Shown here piece by piece: positions 58,401-64,000 of a stretch of DNA of 64,000 nt. The notes under the pieces are model-generated. The model ran no database searches, was not told where the DNA came from, and saw nothing but the letters and a program-made list of their open reading frames with translations. The position numbers and the translations under genes were made by a program. Source of the DNA: Magnetospirillum sp. 15-1 (GTDB lineage: Bacteria > Pseudomonadota > Alphaproteobacteria > Rhodospirillales > Magnetospirillaceae). Position 1 is the stretch's first letter; each line of letters opens with the position of its first letter. Location of the stretch: NCBI RefSeq assembly GCF_900184795.1, contig NZ_FXXN01000018.1:1-64000 (forward strand), read 5' to 3'.

Positions 58401-61301
58401 ACCATCATGCCGGTGCTGGAGGAAACCTTCCGCACCTGCCTGGATACCGGCAACCTGATCTATGCCGCCTATGTGGCCTATGCCTCGGGCTGGATGCTGT
58501 TCGAGAAGGGCGAGCCCCTGGACGTGGTGCTGGCCCACATGCGCAAGTACACGCCATTCGCCCGCAACGCCCGCATCCCCTTCGCGGTGCTGATGCTGCG
58601 CCTGCAGGAGCTGTTCATCGCCGGCCTGCAGGGGGTGGAGCTCGACGTCACCCCCGGACTGGCCGGGGCGGACAGCGCCGAGAACTCCTATCAGGCGCTG
58701 GTGGGAACCGCGCATGGCTACGGCATCGCCTTTTACCACGTGGTCCGACAGGTCACCCCCTACCTGATGGGCCAGTACGAGGAAGCGCTGGGCGCCGCCC
58801 GCGAGACCGCCGCCCTGGTGCCGAAGATCTCGTCCTCGGCGATCGAGTCGTCGCACCACTTCTACGGCGCCCTGACCATCACCGCGCTCTACCCCAGCGC
58901 CGAGGCCGGGCGGCAGGCCGAGATGGCTCCCTGGCTGGCCGAGCATCGCCGCAAGCTGACGCTGTGGGCGCAGCATTGCCCCGAGACCTTCGCGGCGCGC
59001 GCCGCCCTCATCGAGGCGGAGATGGCCGCCATCTCGGGGCGCGGCAACGAGGCCATGCGGCTCTACGAGGATGCCATCCTGGTCGCCCGCGACCATGGGC
59101 AACTGCATTGCGAGGCCATCGCCAACGAGCGGGCCGGCCGGTTCTGCCTGGCGCAAGGACTGCCCAGCATCGCCGAGAACTATTTGCGCAACGCCCGCTA
59201 CTGCTATGCCCGTTGGGGGGCCCAGGCCAAGGTCCGGCAACTGGACCAGAGCTTCCCCCGGCTGATGGAGACCGCCGCCTCCAACGGCGCCGTCTCCAGT
59301 TTCAGCGGCAGCGCCGACGGCCTGGACCTGATGACGGTCATCAAGGCCCAACAGGCGGTCTCCGGCGAGATCGTGCTGGGCAAGCTGGTGGAATCCCTGC
59401 TGCGCATCGTGGTCGAGCACGCCGGCGCCGACCGTGGCCTGCTGATCCTGCGCCACGGGGAGAGTTTCCGCGTCGAGGCCGAGGCGGTGGTGGAGGGTGA
59501 CCTGATCGCCGTCTCCACCTGCGCCACGCCGCCCACCTCGGACGACCTGCCGCTGACGGTATTCCAGTACGTGACCCGCACCCGCGAGCGGGTGGTGATC
59601 GACAACGCCATCGGTCCCAATACCTTCATGACCGAGGGTTACGCCCGGCGCAGCGGCGTCAAGTCGGTGATGTGCCTGCCGGTGGTCACCCACGGGGCGC
59701 TGTCGGCGGTGCTGTATCTGGAGAACCGCCTGGCGGCCGGGGCATTCACCCGCAACCGCGTCGCCGTGCTGGACCTGCTGGCGACCCAGGCCTCCATCTC
59801 GCTGGAAAACGCCCTGCTCTACACCGAGATGGAGGAGCGCGTCCGCGACCGTACCCGCGAACTGGCGGAATCGCTGGCCACGGTCAAGACCAAGAGCGAT
59901 CAGGTCTCGGCCTTGCTGGACAATTCCGGCCAGGGCTTCCTGTCGTTCCGCGGCGATCTGGTGGTCGAGCCGGAATTCAGCCACCCCTGCCTGGCCTTCT
60001 TCGGCGGATCACCGGCCGGCCTGCCCATCGACGAATTGCTGTTCTCGGGCGACGAGCACGCCCGCGACACGCTCAGGGCCTGCATCGAGGAAGCCCTGGC
60101 GGAGGAGGATGCCTCCCGCGCCGAGCTTTACCTGTCGCTGCTGCCCGAGGAAATCTCCATCGGCGACCGGGTGCTGAAGACAGAATTCAAGCCCCTGGAC
60201 CGGGCGATCATGGTGGTGCTCACCGACATCACCGGCGAGAAGGCCCTGGCCGCCCAGGTGGCGCGCGAGCGTACCCGGCTCGAGATGATCGTCTCGGCCG
60301 TCACCTACGGTAACGACTTCTTCGACGCCGTCGCCGAGTTCACCGCCTTTGTCCAGGACGGAGCCGGCATGTGGCGGGGGCGTGACCGGACGGTGCTGTA
60401 CCGCACCATCCATACCTTCAAGGGCACCTTCAACCAGTTGGGCTTCCACCACTTGCCCACCGCGCTGCACGACGTGGAATCGGCGCTGCAGCGCCTGGGC
60501 CGCCGGGCCGATGCCTCCGATGCCGCCGCCATGGTGTTCTCCCGCGATTGGCAGGCCATCCTCAACGCCGACCTGGAAACCGTGCGTGACGCCCTGGGCG
60601 ACGATTTCATGGCACGGCGCGGCGTGGTCACCGTCACGCCGGAGCAGGCCAAGCGGTTCGAGCGCTTCGCCCGCGGCCTGCTCGACGAGAACGAGGTCCC
60701 CGACGTCCTCGAGGAAATCGCCGCCATCCGCACCGTCTCGCTGCGTCAGGCCATCGCCGACTTCGACAAGATGATCCACCAGATTTCCGCCCGCCTGGAA
60801 AAGGAGGTGGCGCCGCTGGTGGTGGAAGGCGAGGACGTGCGCATCGATCCCGAGGTGTTCGGGCCGTTCCTACGTTCGCTCGGCCACGTCTTCCGCAACG
60901 CGGTCGACCACGGCATCGAAGACCCCGATTCCCGGCTGTCCACCGGCAAGAGCGAGGTCGGCACCATTACCTGCGCCATCCGCCGGGTCGACGGCGTCCT
61001 GGCCATCGACATCGCCGACGACGGCGCCGGCATCGATATCGAGACCCTGCGCCGCCGCGCCGCCGAGCTGACCGCCGACGACGTCAGCGGGTGGGGGCTG
61101 GCCGATCTGGTCTTCGCCGACGGCATCAGCATCCGCACCGAGGCCACCGAGCTTTCCGGGCGCGGCGTCGGCATGACCGCCGTGAAGGCCAGCGTCGAGG
61201 AACTGGGCGGCAGCGTCCAAATCGATTCCCGCCCCGGCCACGGCACCCATTTCCTGTTCCACATCCCCTTCCCGCCGCAGGTGGAGGGGCGTGCCCAATG
61301 A
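55422..61301 (+). CDS. Giant kinase-like / NTPase / GAF / HPt / CheA-type ATPase fusion
   Basis: 1959 residues from ATG 55422 (GGGGA upstream). A Ser/Thr-kinase-like domain (about 1-285) keeps GLIHKDITPTNVLV and DSRSDLYSLGVVLYEM, but Arg35 stands at the usual Lys position and GFG (151-153) replaces DFG, so phosphotransfer is doubtful. A predictor-type AAA NTPase follows: Walker A GYSGVGKS 333-340, Walker B VLFLDDLQWMDG. A long helical repeat region comes next, then a GAF domain (about 1310-1470, GVKSVMCLPVVTHGALSAVL) and a coiled coil. The C-terminus has an HPt (His1664 in RTIHTFKGTFNQLGF) and a CheA-like ATPase (FRNAVDHGIEDPD, ADDGAGID, GRGVGMTAV). Kinase-NTPase-GAF proteins usually end in an ordinary HisKA kinase; the CheA-like end is distinctive. 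It overlaps the CheX-REC gene by four bases. Confidence 0.9.
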   Translation: MSVPSEVKVADILCRDEETVLVRGIAAGGRPLLVRSAASDRPAQPVIDRLRREFALRGEIDATWGAIPLSLEEASGRLALTISDPGGEPLVRLVSPRSGPLRHADVARLLRLSALLARTLGRIHAKGLIHKDITPTNVLVDEALGKAIFTGFGSTSQLRREQRHNQAAESISGTFAYMAPEQTGRMNRSVDSRSDLYSLGVVLYEMFTGLRPFSAFDPMEWVHCHIARQPSPPRERVSGLPEQVSAIIMKLLAKTAEERYQTADGLAADLERCLAEWDADGRISSFPLAGSDHSGVLTIPEQLYGREAESATLLAAFGRVAEDGTPELVLVSGYSGVGKSALVNQIHPAMVERDGMFGAGKFDQHKRDIPYSTFAQAFHTLIRQILGAPESDIRRWREAFLDAMGPNGRQIIDLIPQLELVVGEQPPMPELPPGEAQVRFLTVFRRFVSVLARPEQPLVLFLDDLQWMDGGSMKLLEHLMTHPEVRHLLLIGSYRDNEVDSAHPLMLSVDAIRKGGRRVDNIVLKPLGEADLTHMVADTLHATAESVSPLARLIHQKTAGNPFFAIQFLTTLVEEKLLWFDQSRAEWIWDISRIGAMGFSDNVVILMAAKLRRLPEADQAELRRIACLGNGTTLGTLAMVYDRTEDECLASMELAVQAGFLIRNGDRLAFAHDRIQEAAYLSIPITEMVATHLQIGRRMLERLPESEIDDRLFDVVHHLNLGRQMITAQAERDALARLNVQAGRKAKSSSANASARVYFTLARNLLAADCWDSAHGETFALFLDLSECEYLVGNHTQADQLFELLLGKAATDDQSAQVWRLRFRMFMVSGRYGDAVAIAVKALDRFGLACPETEDDTAKAVEAARSELADFLEGRRIADLIHHAECHVPAVRALIGVIADAIPAVYHVRPMLYPFLGLTAINLSLRHGMTEDSSAAFSGYSVSLVGRFEDFRTGLEFSELALKLGERFDSAPLRGTLLFRHGYFVTPWSKPIATIMPVLEETFRTCLDTGNLIYAAYVAYASGWMLFEKGEPLDVVLAHMRKYTPFARNARIPFAVLMLRLQELFIAGLQGVELDVTPGLAGADSAENSYQALVGTAHGYGIAFYHVVRQVTPYLMGQYEEALGAARETAALVPKISSSAIESSHHFYGALTITALYPSAEAGRQAEMAPWLAEHRRKLTLWAQHCPETFAARAALIEAEMAAISGRGNEAMRLYEDAILVARDHGQLHCEAIANERAGRFCLAQGLPSIAENYLRNARYCYARWGAQAKVRQLDQSFPRLMETAASNGAVSSFSGSADGLDLMTVIKAQQAVSGEIVLGKLVESLLRIVVEHAGADRGLLILRHGESFRVEAEAVVEGDLIAVSTCATPPTSDDLPLTVFQYVTRTRERVVIDNAIGPNTFMTEGYARRSGVKSVMCLPVVTHGALSAVLYLENRLAAGAFTRNRVAVLDLLATQASISLENALLYTEMEERVRDRTRELAESLATVKTKSDQVSALLDNSGQGFLSFRGDLVVEPEFSHPCLAFFGGSPAGLPIDELLFSGDEHARDTLRACIEEALAEEDASRAELYLSLLPEEISIGDRVLKTEFKPLDRAIMVVLTDITGEKALAAQVARERTRLEMIVSAVTYGNDFFDAVAEFTAFVQDGAGMWRGRDRTVLYRTIHTFKGTFNQLGFHHLPTALHDVESALQRLGRRADASDAAAMVFSRDWQAILNADLETVRDALGDDFMARRGVVTVTPEQAKRFERFARGLLDENEVPDVLEEIAAIRTVSLRQAIADFDKMIHQISARLEKEVAPLVVEGEDVRIDPEVFGPFLRSLGHVFRNAVDHGIEDPDSRLSTGKSEVGTITCAIRRVDGVLAIDIADDGAGIDIETLRRRAAELTADDVSGWGLADLVFADGISIRTEATELSGRGVGMTAVKASVEELGGSVQIDSRPGHGTHFLFHIPFPPQVEGRAQ

Positions 61302-62209
61302 CCTTCAACAGACTGAAGTTTCCGCCGACCATGGCGGCGGTGCTGACCCGTACCCGGGACTACCTCCAAGAGGAGATCGGCCTGAAGGTCTCGCGGGCAA
61401 AGCCGCGCACCGGCAACATGGATGCGTTACAATTGCGCGATGTGACCGCGGTGGTTTGCACCGACGGGCCGATCAAGCTGCTTATCGTCTTCAGCTTCCA
61501 GCGCCCGCTGCTCGAGCATATCCGCGAAGTGGTCACCGCCACGCTGAACGTGCTGCCCGAGGAACGCGAGCTGTTCCTGCGCGAGACGGCGGCCGAAACC
61601 ATGAACTTCATCCTCGGCCACGCCACCGCCGATCTGGCCGAGGAAGGCAATGACATGCGGCTGTCGCCGCCCGTCGTCATCGATGAAGAAAAGAACATCC
61701 TTCGTCCAAAAAAAGCGATTTTCACCTCGATCGAAATGGCAACCAGCCATGGTACTCTCGACATCAATTTCATCGGACCGTCAGATTTATTCGACCAAAA
61801 ATTGAACATTCTCGGTAATGAAGAAGCTCAAGGGGGGAACATGCACCCATTGAAGGTCCTGATTGTCGACGATTCCCTGCTGACCGTCCGGACTTTGACC
61901 GGAATGCTGACCGAACTTGGCCACCTGGTGGTCCAGACGGCGGGAAGCGGGGCACAGGCCCTGGACTCCTATCGCCAGATCAAGCCCGACCTGGTCACCA
62001 TGGACATCACCATGCCGGACATGGACGGCATCGAAGCCACCGGCGGCATCCTCAAGGAATTTCCCGACGCCAACATCATCATGGTGACCTCTCACGGCCA
62101 GCAGGGTATGGTCATGAAGGCGGTGAAGGCCGGAGCCAAGGGTTACGTCCTGAAGCCCATCAAGCCCGAGAAATTGCGCGACATGATCGCGCGGGTGTTC
62201 AAGACCTGA
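61298..62209 (+). CDS. CheX-receiver fusion protein
   Basis: 303 residues. The N-terminal half (1-175) is CheC/CheX-like with the E-x2-N phosphatase helix LRETAAETMNFILGH. The C-terminal half (about 183-303) is a CheY-type receiver with VLIVDDSLLTVRTL, LVTMDITMPDMDGIEA and KGYVLKPIKPEKL. ATG 61298 overlaps the stop of the giant kinase-like gene (ATGA). An internal ATG at 61841, preceded by AAGGGGGGAAC, could also start translation of the receiver alone. It likely receives phosphate from the upstream HPt/CheA-like protein, with the CheX half resetting it. Confidence 0.9.
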   Translation: MTFNRLKFPPTMAAVLTRTRDYLQEEIGLKVSRAKPRTGNMDALQLRDVTAVVCTDGPIKLLIVFSFQRPLLEHIREVVTATLNVLPEERELFLRETAAETMNFILGHATADLAEEGNDMRLSPPVVIDEEKNILRPKKAIFTSIEMATSHGTLDINFIGPSDLFDQKLNILGNEEAQGGNMHPLKVLIVDDSLLTVRTLTGMLTELGHLVVQTAGSGAQALDSYRQIKPDLVTMDITMPDMDGIEATGGILKEFPDANIIMVTSHGQQGMVMKAVKAGAKGYVLKPIKPEKLRDMIARVFKT

Positions 62210-62226
62210 CCGGTCAGGGGAAGCGG

Positions 62227-63147
62227 ATGGCGGCTGCATCCAGGCGTACGCAGACAGCTCGGACGACCGGCAGCAACGGCACAATCGACGTTATCCCGTT
62301 CCCCATCTACGTGGTCGACACGCAAAGCCTGGAACTGATCAGCGTCAATCAAGCCATGCGCCGCAAGACCGGGGCTCAGATCGGTCAGACCTGCCATCGG
62401 GCCATCTACGACCAGCCCAGGCCCTGTCACTTCTGCAAGATCGCCGCCCTGTCCGAGGCGCCCCCCGACAGTCCGGCCGCCCTGGTTTTCGAGCATTTCA
62501 ACGACCGCGACGAGTGCTGGTACCAGTTGAACGAGACCCTGATCGACTGGTTCGACGGCCGCCGGGTAAAGCATTCCATCGCCGTGGACATCGGCGCCCT
62601 CAAGGATGCCCAGAACGAGCTGTCCGAGGCCTATGTCCTGCTGGCGCTGAAAAGCGTCGAGCTGGAAAAGGCCTCCATCACCGATTCCCTGACCGGACTG
62701 TTCAACCGCCGCCGCCTGGACGAAGCCTTCGCCCACGAACTGGACCGCGCCCAACGCTACGCCAAGCCGGTCTCGCTGATCATCGCCGACGTGGATCATT
62801 TCAAGTCGGTCAACGACGTCCACGGCCATCAGGTGGGGGACGAGGTGCTGCGGGCCATCGCCGGATTGCTGCGCCAGGGGGTAAGGGCGGTGGATATCGT
62901 CGGACGCTGGGGCGGCGAGGAATTCCTGGTCATCTGCCCCGACACCGACCTGGACGGCGCCCTGGCCCTGGCGGAGAAACTGCGGGCCTCCATCGAGGAG
63001 GCGCCGTTCCCGACCATCGGTACCAGTTCCTCGTCGTTCGGCGTCGCCCAATACCGGGACGGCGAGTCCTTCAAGGATACGGTGGCCCGCGCCGACACGG
63101 CGCTCTACCGGGCCAAGGTCAACGGCCGCAACCGCATCGAGTCCTGA
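62227..63147 (+). CDS. Diguanylate cyclase with Cys-containing PAS domain
   Basis: 306 residues. A PAS domain (about 20-135) carries the motif TCHRAIYDQPRPCHFCKI, a CxxC seen in some redox- or metal-linked PAS domains. A coiled coil leads to a complete GGDEF domain: DSLTGLFNRRRLDEAF, IIADVDHFKSVNDVHGHQVG, active-site GGEEF and a RAVD inhibitory site five residues before it. It should make cyclic di-GMP and be product-inhibited. ATG 62227 follows AGGGGAAGCGG. It lies 17 bases after the CheX-REC gene, so it is a plausible output of that pathway. Confidence 0.93.
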   Translation: MAAASRRTQTARTTGSNGTIDVIPFPIYVVDTQSLELISVNQAMRRKTGAQIGQTCHRAIYDQPRPCHFCKIAALSEAPPDSPAALVFEHFNDRDECWYQLNETLIDWFDGRRVKHSIAVDIGALKDAQNELSEAYVLLALKSVELEKASITDSLTGLFNRRRLDEAFAHELDRAQRYAKPVSLIIADVDHFKSVNDVHGHQVGDEVLRAIAGLLRQGVRAVDIVGRWGGEEFLVICPDTDLDGALALAEKLRASIEEAPFPTIGTSSSSFGVAQYRDGESFKDTVARADTALYRAKVNGRNRIES

Positions 63148-63156
63148 GTCATAATC

Positions 63157-63813
63157 ATGCTGATCGGCCAATTCACCCTGCCGCTGGCCTTCGACCTCGC
63201 CGCCACCTTCCTGTTCGCGGTCACCGGAGCCATGACCGCCATGCGCAAGGGCTACGACTTCGTCGGCGTGTTCTTCCTGGCCCTGGTCACCGGCATCGGC
63301 GGCGGCCTGTTGCGCGACGGGGTATTCCTGCAACAGGTTCCGGCGGTCCTGGGCTCCCATTACCTGCTGGTGGTGGTGGTGGCCACGGTGATCGGCCTGC
63401 TGTTCGGCCAAAGCCTCAACCGTCTGGCCCTGGTCTTCCTGCTGGTGGATGCCCTGGGGCTGGGGCTCTATACCGTCTTCGGGACGCAGAAATCCCTGAA
63501 TGCCGGGCTGGGCTGGGTGCCCGCCCTGCTGATCGGCGTCGTCAACGCGGTGGGTGGCGGCGTGATGCGCGATCTGATGAGCCGCGAGGAGCCGCTGATC
63601 TTCCGCCCGGGAGAGTTCTATGCCGCCGCCGCCCTGGCCGGGGGAGCGACCTTCGCCATCCTCGCCCTGGGATTGGGCATCGCGGCCCAGCCGGCCGCCC
63701 TGGCCGGCATCGCGGTGACCGTGCTGGTCCGGGTGGCCTCGGTGCGCTTCGGCTGGCGCACCCCGGCGGCGCGCGCCCTGATCGGCGGCGACCATCCGCC
63801 GGGAGAGGCTTGA
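63157..63813 (+). CDS. TRIC/UPF0126 family membrane channel protein
   Basis: 218 residues, all helical and hydrophobic, in the two-fold repeat of the family. Each repeat begins with a Gly-rich motif: LVTGIGGGLLRDGVFLQ and GVVNAVGGGVMRDLMSRE, and both keep the GGGxxRD signature. About seven membrane helices are predicted. Prokaryotic TRIC proteins form trimeric cation channels, mainly for K+; some UPF0126 members are annotated as amino-acid exporters. The ATG at 63157 lies 9 bases after the diguanylate cyclase stop. Confidence 0.88.
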   Translation: MLIGQFTLPLAFDLAATFLFAVTGAMTAMRKGYDFVGVFFLALVTGIGGGLLRDGVFLQQVPAVLGSHYLLVVVVATVIGLLFGQSLNRLALVFLLVDALGLGLYTVFGTQKSLNAGLGWVPALLIGVVNAVGGGVMRDLMSREEPLIFRPGEFYAAAALAGGATFAILALGLGIAAQPAALAGIAVTVLVRVASVRFGWRTPAARALIGGDHPPGEA

Positions 63814-63845
63814 ACCTGCCTCCCCCTAGCAACTAATGTGGCCCC

Positions 63846-64000
63846 ATGGTCGCATCGCCCTCCCCTTCCGACACTTTCAACGTTCTGTGGCTGCAGGCCG
63901 CCAGTTGCGGCGGCTGCACCATGTCGGCCCTGGCCGCCGACGACACCGGATTGCTGCGCGCCCTCGAGCGGTTCGGCATCCGCCTGCTGTGGCATCCCTC
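63846..64000 (+). CDS. [NiFe]-hydrogenase small subunit, N-terminal fragment
   Basis: 51 residues before the window ends. VLWLQAASCGGCTMSALAAD matches the proximal 4Fe-4S ligand motif CxxC of [NiFe]-hydrogenase small subunits. There is no Tat signal peptide ahead of it, so this is a cytoplasmic type, such as a regulatory (HupU/HoxB-like) or other soluble group, rather than a periplasmic uptake enzyme. The exact group cannot be decided from the fragment. ATG 63846 lies 32 bases after the TRIC stop. Confidence 0.8.
   Translation, partial: MVASPSPSDTFNVLWLQAASCGGCTMSALAADDTGLLRALERFGIRLLWHP

Noticed and set aside
55704-59984. 1426-codon open frame antisense to the giant kinase-like gene
   Set aside because: Antisense shadow without domains; the plus-strand protein has clear kinase-like, NTPase and GAF motifs.

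Overview
The window is GC-rich DNA from an alphaproteobacterium. The gene content points to the Rhodospirillales, most plausibly a Magnetospirillum-like spirillum: a NifJ-type pyruvate:ferredoxin oxidoreductase, a [NiFe]-hydrogenase small subunit, a CO-dehydrogenase-like fragment, many chemotaxis and two-component proteins, a bacteriohemerythrin and an OlsB-type acyltransferase. This assignment is inferred from gene content; the window contains no rRNA or other phylogenetic marker.

Layout. Bases 1-1653 hold a head-on junction between the 3' part of a CooS-like gene (+) and the 5' part of a VCBS/cadherin-repeat adhesin (-). This looks like an assembly chimera or a rearrangement. Next come a PAS protein, nifJ, a small island that looks more AT-rich with one unknown gene (6.4-7.6 kb), a ketopantoate-reductase homologue, a TRAP-type binding protein coupled to a transmembrane class III cyclase, an EpmC-like protein, murA, an EF-hand membrane protein, a peptide-type ABC transporter without ATPases, a universal stress protein, a TPR/SPOR lipoprotein, a CYTH-CHAD protein, tRNA-Asp and an ammonium transporter.

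From 38.4 down to 26.4 kb (minus strand) runs one tightly coupled chemosensory operon: membrane-anchored ParA - CheW - CheR - CheW - PilJ-type MCP - hybrid CheA - CheB - REC-REC histidine kinase - REC-PAS histidine kinase. It has no CheY, CheZ or flagellar gene. Its hybrid CheA and double-receiver kinase recall the Che3 system of Rhodospirillum centenum, which controls cyst development rather than motility. A second MCP with a neighbouring secreted Cache-domain protein lies just upstream.

Bases 41.2-55.2 kb hold the most unusual material. A minus-strand operon encodes a Gly/Met-rich small protein, a 2076-residue single-module polyketide synthase (KS-AT-DH-KR-ACP-TE, with Cys in place of Ser in the thioesterase elbow) and a patatin-like protein lacking the catalytic Ser and Asp. 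A paralogue of that degenerate patatin, with Cys at the nucleophile position, lies about 5 kb beyond the operon's downstream end. Between them are a hybrid kinase, an OlsB-like acyltransferase, MsrA, a hemerythrin and a stand-alone CheX.

Bases 55.4-63.1 kb encode a second signalling unit: a 1959-residue kinase-like/NTPase/GAF/HPt/CheA-like ATPase fusion, a CheX-REC fusion and a diguanylate cyclase. A TRIC/UPF0126 channel and the start of a [NiFe]-hydrogenase small subunit end the window.
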